This document shows, piece by piece, positions 13,455 through 26,088 of a DNA stretch of 64,000 nucleotides. The notes under the pieces were generated by a model, which worked only from the letters and a program-made list of their open reading frames with translations, had not been told where the DNA came from and made no database searches. This DNA comes from Calliopsis andreniformis (Eukaryota; Arthropoda; Insecta; Hymenoptera; Andrenidae). Location: NCBI RefSeq assembly GCF_051401765.1, contig NW_027480570.1:992001-1056000 (forward strand), written 5' to 3'. The position numbers were made by a program, and so were the translations under genes. How positions within the stretch are numbered: the stretch's first letter is position 1; each line of letters begins with the position of its first letter.

Positions 13455-14670
13455 ATTCTATTGAGTATTGAGAATTGAGGATTGATGGTTGCGTATTGAG
13501 GACTGAGGATTGAGGATTGAAGGTTGAGCATTGAGGATTCAGAATTGAGGTGTGAGGACTGAGGATTGAGGATTGAAGATTGAGTATTGACGAGTGAAGA
13601 TTGAGGATTGAGGATTGAGGATTGAGAATTCGGGATGATGTCTGAGGGTTGAGGATTGAGGTTTGAGGACTGAGGACTGAGGATTGAGGACTGAGGATTG
13701 AGGATGAGGGCTGAGTATCGGGGATTGAGGTTTGACGACTGAGGACTGAGCATTGAGGATTGAGAATTGAGGATTGATGATTGAGTATTGAAGATTGAGG
13801 ATTGGGTATTGAGGATTGAAGAATGAGGATTGAGGATTGAGGATTGAGGATTGAGGATTGAGGATCTAGGATTGGAGATTGATTATTGAGGGTTGAAGAT
13901 TGAGGATTGAGGATTGAGGGTTGAGGATCTAGGATAGCAGATTGATTATTGATGATTGAATATAGAGGATTGATGATTGAGGATTCAGAATTGAGAATTG
14001 ATGATGAGGACTGAGGGTTGAGGATTGAGGTTTGAGAAATGAGGATTGAGGATTGAGGATTGAGGATTGAGGATTGACGATTGAGGATTGAGTATTGAAG
14101 ATTGAGTATTGATCACTGATGATTCAGGATTGAGGATTGAGGGTTGAGGATTGAGGATTGAATATTGAATGTTGAGGATTGAAGATTGAGGATTGATGAC
14201 TGAGGTTTGAGGATGGAGGATGAGGACGGACGGTTGAGGATTGAGGTTTGAGGATTGAGGATTGAGAATTGAGGACTGAGGATTGAGGATTGAGGATTGG
14301 GCATTGAGCATTGGACATTGAGAACTGGGGATTGAGGATTGAAGGTTGAGGATTAAGGATTGAAGATTGGGGATTGAGGATCTAGGATTGGAGATTGATT
14401 ATTGAGGATTGAAGATTGAGGAATGAGGATTGAGTATTGAGGATTGAGGGTTGAAGATTGAGGATTAAGGATTGAGGATTGAGGATTGATGATTGTGGAT
14501 TAAAGATTGAATATTGATGATTGAAGATTGAGGATTGAGGATTGAGGGTTGTGGATTGAGGACGAGTACTGAGGGTGGAATATTGATGTTTGAGGCCTGA
14601 GGATTGAGGATTGAGGCTTGAGGATTGAGAATTGATGGTTCAGGATTGAGGATTGAAGATTGTGGATTGG

Positions 14671-16739
14671 GTATTGAGGATTGAAGTTTGAGGATTCAGG
14701 ATTGAGGATTGAGGATTGAGGATTGGGGATTGAGGATTGAGGATTGAAGATTGAGTACTGAGGGTTGAAGATTGAGGATTGAGGATTGAGGATTGAGGAT
14801 TGAGGATTGAGGATTGAGCATTGAAGATTGAGGATTGGGGATCGAGAATTGACGATTGAGGATTGAGGATTGAGAATTGATGATTCAGGATTGAGGACTG
14901 AAGATTGTGGATTGGGTATTGAGGATTGAAGATTGAGGATTCAGGATTGAGTATTGAGGATTGAAGGTTGAGTATTGATGATTGAAGATTGAGGATTGAA
15001 GATTGAGAGTTGAGGATTGAGGATTGAGGATTGAGAATTGATGATTCAGGATTGAGGATTGAAGATTGTGGATTGGGTATTGAGGATTGAAGATTGAGGA
15101 TTCAGGATTGAGTATTGAGGATTGAAGGTTGAGTATTGATGATTGAAGATTGAGGATTGAGGATTGAGTGTTGAGGATTGAGGACGAGGACTGACGGTTG
15201 AGGATTGAGGATTGAGCATTGAGGATTGAAGATTGAGGACTGGGGATTGGGGATTGAAGATTGAAGATCAAGGATTGAAGATTGGGGATTGAGGATCTAG
15301 GATTGGATATTGATTATTGAGGATTGAACATTGAGGATTGAGGATTGAGAATTGAGAATTGAGTATGAGGACTGAGGGTTGAGGATTGAGGATTGAGGAT
15401 TGAGGATTGAGGATTGAGGATTGAGGATTGAAGATTGAGGATTGGGTATTGAGGATTGAAGAATGAGGATCGAGTATTGAGGATTGAGGATTGAGGATTC
15501 AGGACTGAGGATTGAGGATTGAGGATTGAAGATTGAGGATTGATGATTGAGGATTGAAGTTTGAGGATTGAGGATTGAAGATTGAATATTGATGATTGAA
15601 GATTGAGGATTGAGGGTTGAGGTTTGTGGATTGAGGACGAGAACTGAGGGTTGAATATTGATGTTTGAGGTCTGAGGATTGAGGATTGAGGATTGAGAAT
15701 TGAGGATTGAGGACTGAGGATTGAAGATTGAGGATTGGGGATTGAGGATTGACGATTGAGGATTGAGTATTGAGGATTGAGAATTGAGGTTTGAGGATTG
15801 AAATTGAGTATTGAGGATTGAAGATCGAGGATTGAGATTTGATTATTGAACATTGTGGATTGAGTATTGAACCATGAGAATTCAGGATATTCTATTGAGT
15901 ATTGAGAATTGAGGATTGATGGTTGAGTATTGAGGATTGATGTCTGAGGGTTGTGTGTTGAATATTGAGGATCGAGGACTGAGGATTGAGGATAGAGGAT
16001 TGAGGATAGAGGATTGAGGATTGAAGATTGAGTATTGATGATTGAATATTGAGGATTGAGGATTGAGGTTTGAGCATTGAGGACGAGGACTGACGGTTGA
16101 GGATTGAGGTTTGAGGATTGAGGATTGAGGATTGAGGATTGAGGACTGAGGATTGATCATTGAGGATTGAGGATTGAGGATTAAGGATTGATGATTGGGG
16201 ATTGAGGATCTAGGATTGGAGGTTGATTATTGAGGATTGAAGATTGAGGATTGAGGATTGAGGATTGAGAATTGAGAATTGAGGATGGGGACTGAGGGTT
16301 GAGGATTGAGGTTTGAGGAATGAGGATTGAGGGTTGAGGATTGAGGATTGGGGATTGAAGATTGAGTATTGAGGATTGAAGATTGAGAATTGAGGATTGA
16401 GGATTGAGGACTGAGGATTGAGGATTGAGGATTGGGGATTGAGGATTGAGGATCGAGGATTGAGTACTGAGGATTGAGGATTGAGGATTGAAGATTGAGG
16501 ATTGGGGATTGAGTATTGACGATTGAGGATTGAGTATTGACGATTGAGAATTGAGGATTGAGGATTGAAATTGAGTATTGAGGATTGAGGATTGAAGATT
16601 GAGGATTGGGTATTGAGGATTGAGGATTGAGGTTTGAGGATTGAGAATTGAGTATTGAAGATTGAGTATTGATGCCTGAGGATTGGGGATTGAGGATGGA
16701 GTATTGAGGATTGAGGATTGAAGATTGAGTATTGAGGAT
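14671..16739. repeat. Mixed module segment with one class A module
   Basis: In order: GATTCAGG units near 14690, 14883, 14940 and 15046; GACGAGGACTGACGG near 15183; GATCAAGG near 15277; GGATATTGATTATTGAGGATTG near 15304; GAAGTTTGAGG near 15558; GAACTGAGGGTTGAATATTG near 15640; class A at 15869-15897; GATCTAGG near 16208; GATCGAGGATTGAGTACTG near 16451. The CTGGGTTTG module that normally follows class A is missing: the series jumps to GATCATTG near 16155. Confidence 0.75.
15869..15897. repeat. Class A module, first right-type copy
   Basis: First copy from the left with GATGTCTG downstream in place of GATGGCTG; GAGAATTG subtype. Confidence 0.92.
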
Positions 16740-18850
16740 TGAAGATTGAGGATTGAGGATTGAGGATTGAGGGTGGAGGATGAGGGCTGAGGGTTGAGGA
16801 TTGATGTTTGAGTATTGAATCCTGAGAATTCAGGATATTCTATTGAGTATTGAGAATTGAGGATTGATGGTTGCGTATTGAGGACTGAGGATTGAGGATT
16901 GAAGGTTGAGCATTGAGGATTCAGAATTGAGGTGTGAGGACTGAGGATTGAGGATTGAAGATTGAGTATTGACGATTGAAGATTGAGGATTGAGGATTGA
17001 GGATTGAGAATTCGGGATGATGTCTGAGGGTTGAGGATTGAGGTTTGAGGACTGAGGACTGAGGATTGAGGACTGAGGATTGAGGATGAGGGCTGAGTAT
17101 CGGGGATTGAGGTTTGACGACTGAGGACTGAGAATTGAGGATTGAGAATTGAGGATTGATGATTGAGTATTGAAGATTGAGGATTGGGTATTGAGGATTG
17201 AAGAATGAGGATTGAGGATTGAGGATTGAGGATTGAGGATTGAGGATCTAGGATTGGAGATTGATTATTGAGGGTTGAAGATTGAGGATTGAGGATTGAG
17301 GGTTGAGCATCTAGGATAGCAGATTGATTATTGAGGATTGAATATAGAGGATTGATGATTGAGGATTCAGAATTGAGAATTGAGGATGAGGACTGAGGGT
17401 TGAGGATTGAGGTTTGAGAAATGAGGATTGAGGATTGAGGATTGAGGATTGAGGATTGACGATTGAGGATTGAGTATTGCAGATTGAGTATTGATCACTG
17501 ATGATTGAGGATTGAGGATTGAGGATGAAGGATTGAGGATTGAAGATTGAATGTTGAGGATTGAAGATTGAGGATTGATGACTGAGGTTTGAGGATGGAG
17601 GATGAGGACGGACGGTTGAGGATTGAGGTTTGAGGATTGAGGATTGAGGACTGAGGACTGAGGATTGAGGATTGAGGATTGAGCATTGAGCATTGGACAT
17701 TGAGAACTGGGGATTGAGGATTGAAGGTTGAGGATTAAGGATTGAAGATTGGGGATTGAGGATCTAGGATTGGAGATTGATTATTGAGGATTGAAGATTG
17801 AGGAATGAGGATTGAGTATTGAGGATTGAGGGTTGAAGATTGAGGATTAAGGATTGAGGATTGAGGATTGATGATTGAGGATTAAAGATTGAATATTGAT
17901 GATTGAAGATTGAGGATTGAGGATTGAGGGTTGTGGATTGAGGACGAGTACTGAGGGTGGAATATTGATGCTTGAGGCCTGAGGATTGAGGATTGAGGAT
18001 TGAGGATTGAGAATTGATGATTCAGGATTGAGGATTGAAGATTGTGGATTGGGTATTGAGGATTGAAGTTTGAGGATTCAGGATTGAGGATTGAGGATTG
18101 AGGATTGGGGATTGAGGATTGAGGATTGAAGATTGAGTACTGAGGGTTGAAGATTGAGGATTGAGGATTGAGGATTGAGGATTGAGGATTGAGCATTGAA
18201 GATTGAGGATTGGGGATCGAGGATTGACGATTGAGGATTGAGGATTGAGAATTGATGATTCAGGATTGAGGTTTGAAGATTGTGGATTGGGTATTGAGGA
18301 TTGAAGATTGAGGATTCAGGATTGAGTATTGAGGATTGAAGGTTGAGTATTGATGATTGAAGATTGAGGATTGAGGATTGAGTGTAGAGGATTGAGGATT
18401 GAGGATTGAGAATTGATGATACAGGATTGAGGATTGAAGATTGTGGATTGGGTATTGAGGATTGAAGGTTGAGGATTCAGGATTGAGTATTGAGGATTGA
18501 AGGTTGAGTATTGATGATTGAAGATTGAGGATTGAGGATTGACTGTTGAGGATTGAGGACGAGGACTGACGGTTGAGGATTGAGGATTGAGCATTGAGGA
18601 TTGAAGATTGAGGACTGGGGATTGGGGATTGAAGATTGAAGATCAAGGATTGAAGATTGGGGATTGAGGATCTAGGATTGGATATTGATTATTGAGGATT
18701 GAACATTGAGGATTGAGGATTGAGAATTGAGAATTGAGTATGAGGACTGAGGGTTGAGGATTGAGGATTGAGGATTGAGGATTGAGGATTGAGGATTGAG
18801 GATTGAAGATTGAGGATTGGGTATTGAGGATTGAAGAATGAGGATCGAGT
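16740..18850. repeat. Class B block, first of three copies
   Basis: Repeated at about 33301-35411 (offset 16561; GAATTC 16826/33387 and 17008/33569) and from about 44.55 to 46.6 kb (offset a further 11256; GAATTC 44643 and 44825). It carries the class B hairpin, GCATCTAGGATAGC, GATCACTGATG, GACGGACGG and GGATTAAAGATTG modules, then the GGATATTGATTATTG module. Confidence 0.85.
16819..16836. repeat. Class B inverted repeat
   Basis: Followed by GACTGAGAATTGAGG after the GTATCGGGG module, a mark shared with 33380. Second GAATTC at 17008. Confidence 0.93.
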
Positions 18851-19947
18851 GTTGAGGTTTGAGCATTGAGGACGAGGACTGACGGTTGAGGTTTGAGGAT
18901 TGAGGATTGAGGATTGAGGATTGAGGACTGAGGATTGAGGATTGAGGATTGAGGGTTGAAGATTGATGACTGGGGATTGAGGATTGAAGATTGAGGATTA
19001 AGGATTGAATATCTGGGTTTGAGGATCTAGGATTGGAGACCGATTATTGAGGATTGAAGATTGAGGATTGAGGATTGAGGATTGAGGATTGAGGATTGAG
19101 AATTGAGGATGAGGACTGAGGGTTGAGGATTGAGGTTTGAGGAATGAGGATTGAGGGTCGAGGATTGAGGATTGAGGATTGATCATTGAGGATTGAGGAT
19201 TGAGGATTAAGGATTGATGATTGGGGATTGAGGATCTAGGATTGGAGGTTGATTATTGAGGATTGAAGATTGAGGATTGAGGATTGAGGATTGAGAATTG
19301 AGAATTGAGGATGGGGACTGAGGGTTGAGGATTGAGGTTTGAGGAATGAGGATTGAGGATTGAGGATTGAGGATTGGGGATTGAAGATTGAGTATTGAGG
19401 ATTGAAGATTGAGAATTGAGGATTGAGGATTGAGGATTGAGGATTGAGGATTGAGAATTGAGAATTGAGGATGAGGACTGAGGGTTGAGGATTGAGGTTT
19501 GAGGAATGAGGATTGAGGATTGAGGGTTGAGGATTGAGTATTGAAGATTGAGGATAGATGGTTGAGGATTGAGGATTGAGGATCGAGCATTGAGGATTGA
19601 ATATTGAGGATTGAGGATTGAGGATTGTGGATTGAGTATTGAGGATTGAGGATTGAGGATTGAGGATTGAGGATTGAGGATTGAGGAGTGAGGATTGAGG
19701 ATTGAGGATTGAGGATTGAAGATTGAGGATTGGGTATTGAGGATTGAAGAATGAGGATCGAGTATTGAGGATTGAGGATTGAGGATTGAGGACTGAGGAT
19801 TGAAGACTGAGGATTGGGGATTGAGGATTGACGATTGAGGATTGAGTATTGAGAATTGAGAATTGAGGTTTGAGGATTGAAATTGAGTATTGAGGGTTGA
19901 AGATCGAGGATTGAGATTTGATTATTGAACATTGTGGATTGAGTATT

Positions 19948-19976
19948 GAACCATGAGAATTCAGGATATTCTATTG
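19948..19976. repeat. Class A module
   Basis: GAGAATTG subtype with GATAGGGGATTG downstream, a mark shared with 24870, 37095 and 56119. Confidence 0.92.
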
Positions 19977-21148
19977 AGTATTGAGAATTGAGGATTGATG
20001 GTTGAGTATTGAGGATTGATGTCTGAGGGTTGTGTGTTGAATATTGAGGATCGAGGACTGAGGATTGAGGATAGAGGATTGAGGATAGGGGATTGAGGAT
20101 TGAAGATTGAGTATTGATGATTGGATATTAAGGATTGAGGATTGAGGTTTGAGCATTGAGGACGAGGACTGACGGTTGAGGATTGAGGTTTGAGGATTGA
20201 GGATTGAGGATTGAGGATTGAGGACTGAGGATAGAGGATTGAGGATTGAGCATTGAGGATTGAAGATTGATGACTGGGGATTGAGGATTGAAGATTGAGG
20301 ATTAAGGATTGAATATCTGGGTTTGAGGATCTAGGATTGGAGACCGATTATTGTGGATTGAAGATTGAGGATTGAGGATTGAGGATTGAGGATTGAGGAT
20401 TGAGAATTGAGGATGAGGACTGAGGGTCGAGGATTGAGGTTTGAGGAATGAGGATTGAGGGTCGAGGATTGAGGATTGAGGATTGATCATTGAGGATTGA
20501 GGATTGAGGATTAAGGATTGATTATTTGGGATTGAGGATCTAGGATTGGAGGTTGATTATTGAGGATTGAAGATTGAGGATTGAGGATTGAGGATTGAGA
20601 ATTGAGAATTGAGGATGGGGACTGAGGGTTGAGGATTGAGGATTGAGGAATGAGGATTGAGGATTGAGGATTGAGGATTGGGGATTGAAGATTGAGTATT
20701 GAGGATTGAAGATTGAGAATTGAGGATTGAGGATTGAGGACTGAGGATTGAGGATTGAGGATTGGGGATTGAGGACTGAGGATCGAGGATTGAGTACTGA
20801 GGATTGAGGATTGAGGATTGAAGATTGAGGATTGGGGATTGAGTATTGACGATTGAGGATTGAGTATTGACGATTGAGAATTGAGGATTGAGGATTGAAA
20901 TTGAGTATTGAGGATTGAGGATTGAAAATTGAGGATTGGGTATTGAGGATTGAGGATTGAGGTTTGAGGATTGAGAATTGAGTATTGAAGATTGAGTATT
21001 GATGCCTGAGGATTGGGGATTGAGGATGGAGTATTGAGGATTGAGGATTGAAGATTGAGTATTGAGGATTGAAGATTGAGGATTGAGGATTGAGGATTGA
21101 GGATGGAGGATGAGGGCTGAGGGTTGAGGATTGATGTTTGAGTATTGA

Positions 21149-21166
21149 ATCCTGAGAATTCAGGAT
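21149..21166. repeat. Class B inverted repeat
   Basis: In copy 1 of the 4.9-kb repeat. Second GAATTC at 21338. Confidence 0.93.
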
Positions 21167-23572
21167 ATTCTATTGAGTATTGAGAATTGAGGATTGATGG
21201 TTGCGTATTGAGGACTGAGGATTGAGGATTGAAGGTTGAGCATTGAGGATTCAGAATTGAGGTGTGAGGACTGAGGATTGAGGATTGAAGATTGAGTATT
21301 GACGATTGAAGATTGAGGATTGAGGATTGAGAATTGAGAATTCGGGATGATGTCTGAGGGTTGAGGATTGAGGTTTGAGGACTGAGGACTGAGGATTGAG
21401 GACTGAGAATTGAGGATGAGGGCTGAGTATCGGGGATTGAGGTTTGACGACTGAGGACTGAGCATTGAGGATTGAGAATTGAGGATTGATGATTGAGTAT
21501 TGAAGATTGAGGATTGGGTATTGAGGATTGAAGAATGAGGATTGAGGATTGAGGATTGAGGATTGAGGATTGAGGATCTAGGATTGGAGATTGATTATTG
21601 AGGGTTGAAGATTGAGGATTGAGGATTGAGGGTTGAGCATATAGGATAGCAGATTGATTATTGAGGATTGAATATAGAGGATTGATGATTGAGGATTCAG
21701 AATTGAGAATTGAGGATGAGGACTGAGGGTTGAGGATTGAGGTTTGAGAAATGAGGATTGAGGATTGAGGATTGAGGATTGAGGATTGACGATTGAGGAT
21801 TGAGTATTGAAGATTGAGTATTGATCACTGATGATTGAGGATTGAGGATTGAGGATTGAGGATTGAGGATTGAAGATTGAATGTTGAGGATTGAAGATTG
21901 AGGATTGATGACTGAGGTTTGAGGATGGAGGATCAGGACGGACGGTTGAGGATTGAGGTTTGAGGATTGAGGATTGAGGATTGAGGACTGAGGATTGAGG
22001 ATTGAGGATTGAGCATTGAGCATTGGACATTGAGAACTGGGGATTGAGGATTGAAGGTTGAGGATTAAGGATTGAAGATTGGGGATTGAGGATCTAGGAT
22101 TGGAGATTGATTATTGAGGATTGAAGATTGAGGATTGAGGATTGAGTATTGAGGATTGAGGGTTGAAGATTGAGGATTAAGGATTGAGGATTGAGGATTG
22201 ATGATTGAGGATTAAAGATTGAATATTGATGATTGAAGATTGAGGATTGAGGATTGAGGGTTGTGGATTGAGGACGAGTACTGAGGGTGGAATATTGATG
22301 TTTGAGGCCTGAGGATTGAGGATTGAGGATTGAGGATTGAGAATTGATGATTCAGGATTGAGGATTGAAGATTGTGGATTGGGTATTGAGGATTGAAGTT
22401 TGAGGATTCAGGATTGAGGATTGAGGATTGAGGATTGGGGATTGAGGATTGAGGATTGAAGATTGAGTACTGAGGGTTGAAGATTGAGGATTGAGGATTG
22501 AGGATTGAGGATTGAGGATTGAGCATTGAAGATTGAGGATTGGGGATCGAGGATTGACGATTGAGGATTGAGGATTGAGAATTGATGATTCAGGATTGAG
22601 GTTTGAAGATTGTGGATTGGGTATTGAGGATTGAAGATTGAGGATTCAGGATTCAGTATTGAGGATTGAAGGTTGAGTATTGATGATTGAAGATTGAGGA
22701 TTGAGGATTGAGTGTAGAGGATTGAGGATTGAGGATTGAGAATTGATGATACAGGATTGAGGATTGAAGATTGTGGATTGGGTATTGAGGATTGAAGATT
22801 GAGGATTCAGGATTGAGTATTGAGGATTGAAGGTTGAGTATTGATGATTGAAGATTGAGGATTGAGGATTGAGTGTTGAGGATTGAGGACGAGGACTGAC
22901 GGTTGAGGATTGAGGATTGAGCATTGAGGATTGAAGATTGAGGACTGGGGATTGGGGATTGAAGATTGAAGATCAAGGACTGAAGATTGGGGATTGAGGA
23001 TCTAGGATTGGATATTGATTATTGAGGATTGAACATTGAGGATTGAGGATTGAGAATTGAGAATTGAGTATGAGGACTGAGGGTTGAGGATTCAGGATTG
23101 AGGATTGAGGATTGAGGATTGAGGATTGAGGATTGAAGATTGAGGATTGGGTATTGAGGATTGAAGAATGAGGATCGAGTATTGAGGATTGAGGATTGAG
23201 GATTCAGGACTGAGGATTGAGGATTGAGGATTGAAGATTGAGGATTGATCATTGAGGATTGAAGTTTGAGGATTGAGGATTGAAGATTGAATATTGATGA
23301 TTGAAGATTGAGGATTGAGGGTTGAGGGTTGTGGATTGAGGACGAGAACTGAGGGTTGAATATTGATGTTTGAGGTCTGAGGATTGAGGATTGAGGATTG
23401 AGAATTGAGGATTGAGGACTGAGGATTGAAGATTGAGGATTGGGGTTGAGGATTGACGATTGAGGATTGAGTATTGAGGATTGAGAATTGAGGTTTGAGG
23501 ATTGAAATTGAGTATTGAGGATTGAAGATCGAGGATTGAGATTTGATTATTGAACATTGTGGATTGAGTATT

Positions 23573-23601
23573 GAACCATGAGAATTCAGGATATTCTATT
23601 G
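23573..23601. repeat. Class A module, GAGCATTG subtype
   Basis: Leftmost copy of the linked subtype: one-base deletion upstream (GGATTGGGGTTGAGG near 23445), GAGCATTG directly after, and GCATTGATAATTG further on. Confidence 0.92.
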
Positions 23602-24869
23602 AGTATTGAGCATTGAGGATTGATGGTTGAGTATTGAGGATTGATGTCTGAGGGTTGTGTGTTGAATATTGAGGATCGAGGACTGAGGATTGAGGATAGA
23701 GGATTGAGGATAGAGGATTGAGGATTGAAGATTGAGCATTGATAATTGAATATTGAGGATTGAGGATTGAGGTTTGAGCATTGAGGACGAGGACTGACGG
23801 TTGAGGATTGAGGTTTGAGGATTGAGGATTGAGGATTGAGGATTGAGGACTGAGGATAGAGGATTGAGGATTGAGCATTGAGGATTGAAGATTGATGACT
23901 GGGGATTGAGGATTGAAGATTGAGGATTAAGGATTGAATATCTGGGTTTGAGGATCTAGGATTGGAGACCGATTATTGAGGATTGAAGATTGAGGATTGA
24001 GGATTGAGGATTGAGGATTGAGGATTGAGAATTGAGGATGAGGACTGAGGGTTGAGGATTGAGGTTTGAGGAATGAGGATTGAGGGTCGAGGATTGAGGA
24101 TTGAGGATTGATCATTGAGGATTGAGGATTGAGGATTAAGGATTGATGATTGGGGATTGAGGATCTAGGATTGGAGGTTGATTATTGAGGATTGAAGATT
24201 GAGGATTGAGGATTGAGGATTGAGAATTGAGAATTGAGGATGGGGACTGAGGCTTGAGGATTGAGGTTTGAGGAATGAGGATTGAGGATTGAGGATTGAG
24301 GATTGGGGATTGAAGATTGAGTATTGAGGATTGAAGATTGAGAATTGAGGATTGAGGATTGAGGATTGAGGATTGAGGATTGAGAATTGAGAATTGAGGA
24401 TGAGGACTGAGGGTTGAGGATTGAGGTTTGAGGAATGAGGATTGAGGATTGAGGGTTGAGGATTGAGTATTGAAGATTGAGGATAGATGGTTGAGGATTG
24501 AGGATTGAGGATCGAGCATTGAGGATTGAATATTGAGGATTGAGGACTGAGGATTGAGGATTGAGTATTGAGGATTGAGGATTGAGGATTGAGGATTGAG
24601 GATTGAGGAGTGAGGATTGAGGATTGAGGATTGAGGATTGAAGATTGAGGATTGGGTATTGAGGATTGAAGAATGAGGATCGAGTATTGAGGATTGAGGA
24701 TTGAGGATTGAGGACTGAGGATTGAAGACTGAGGATTGGGGATTGAGGATTGACGATTGAGGATTGAGTATTGAGGATTGAGAATTGAGGTTTGAGGATT
24801 GAAATTGAGTATTGAGGATTGAAGATCGAGGATTGAGATTTGATTATTGAACATTGTGGATTGAGTATT

Positions 24870-24898
24870 GAACCATGAGAATTCAGGATATTCTATTG
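24870..24898. repeat. Class A module
   Basis: 4922 bp after 19948; GAGAATTG subtype with GATAGGGG. Confidence 0.92.
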
Positions 24899-26070
24899 AG
24901 TATTGAGAATTGAGGATTGATGGTTGAGTATTGAGGATTGATGTCTGAGGGTTGTGTGTTGAATATTGAGGATCGAGGACTGAGGATTGAGGATAGAGGA
25001 TTGAGGATAGGGGATTGAGGATTGAAGATTGAGTATTGATGATTGAATATTGAGGATTGAGGATTGAGGTTTGAGCATTGAGGACGAGGACTGACGGTTG
25101 AGGATTGAGGTTTGAGGATTGAGGATTGAGGATTGAGGATTGAGGACTGAGGATTGAGGATTGAGGATTGAGCATTGAGGATTGAAGATTGATGACTGGG
25201 GATTGAGGATTGAAGATTGAGGATTAAGGATTGAATATCTGGGTTTGAGGATCTAGGATTGGAGACCGATTATTGTGGATTGAAGATTGAGGATTGAGGA
25301 TTGAGGATTGAGGATTGAGGATTGAGAATTGAGGATGAGGACTGAGGGTCGAGGATTGAGGTTTGAGGAATGAGGATTGAGGGTCGAGGATTGAGGATTG
25401 AGGATTGATCATTGAGGATTGAGGATTGAGGATTAAGGATTGATTATTGGGGATTGAGGATCTAGGATTGGAGGTTGATTATTGAGGATTGAAGATTGAG
25501 GATTGAGGATTGAGGATTGAGAATTGAGAATTGAGGATGGGGACTGAGGGTTGAGGATTGAGGATTGAGGAATGAGGATTGAGGATTGAGGATTGAGGAT
25601 TGGGGATTGAAGATTGAGTATTGAGGATTGAAGATTGAGAATTGAGGATTGAGGATTGAGGACTGAGGATTGAGGATTGAGGATTGGGGATTGAGGATTG
25701 AGGATCGAGGATTGAGTACTGATGATTGAGGATTGAGGATTGAAGATTGAGGATTGGGGATTGAGTATTGACGATTGAGGATTGAGTATTGACGATCGAG
25801 AATTGAGGATTGAGGATTGAAATTGAGTATTGAGGATTGAGGATTGAAAATTGAGGATTGGGTATTGAGGATTGAGGATTGAGGTTTGAGGATTGAGAAT
25901 TGAGTATTGAAGATTGAGTATTGATGCCTGAGGATTGGGGATTGAGGATGGAGTATTGAGGATTGAGGATTGAAGATTGAGTATTGAGGATTGAAGATTG
26001 AGGATTGAGGATTGAGGATTGAGGATGGAGGATGAGGGCTGAGGGTTGAGGATTGATGTTTGAGTATTGA

Positions 26071-26088
26071 ATCCTGAGAATTCAGGAT
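26071..26088. repeat. Class B inverted repeat
   Basis: In copy 2 of the 4.9-kb repeat. The only copy with 175 bp to the second GAATTC (26253). Confidence 0.93.

Larger units (their letters stand above)
11449..14670. repeat. 3.2-kb tandem duplication, copy 2
   Basis: Begins at the junction where GGGTATTGAGGATTGA is followed by GAATTGAGGTTTG instead of the AGTTTGAGG found at the far end of copy 2 (14671 on). The segment ends share the 13-mer TATTGAGGATTGA, consistent with unequal exchange or slippage between short homologies. The class A copies at 8348 and 11556 share a 4-bp deletion upstream (GTGGAGTATT for GTGGATTGAGTATT), which confirms the pairing. Confidence 0.93.
18855..23770. repeat. 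4.9-kb higher-order repeat, copy 1
   Basis: Starts at GGTTTGAGCATTGAGG (18856), which recurs at 23771 and 28686, both steps 4915 bp. Other landmarks step by 4929 (first CTGGGTTTG module), 4922 (class A 19957/24879, class B 21156/26078) or 4915 bp, so the copies differ by whole heptamers. Module order: CTGGGTTTG, GGAGGTTG, GATAGATGG, class A, CTGGGTTTG again, GAGTACTG, GATGCCTG, class B, GTATCGGGG, GCATATAGG, GACGGACGG, GGATTAAAG, GATACAGG, GATCAAGG, class A. Confidence 0.93.
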
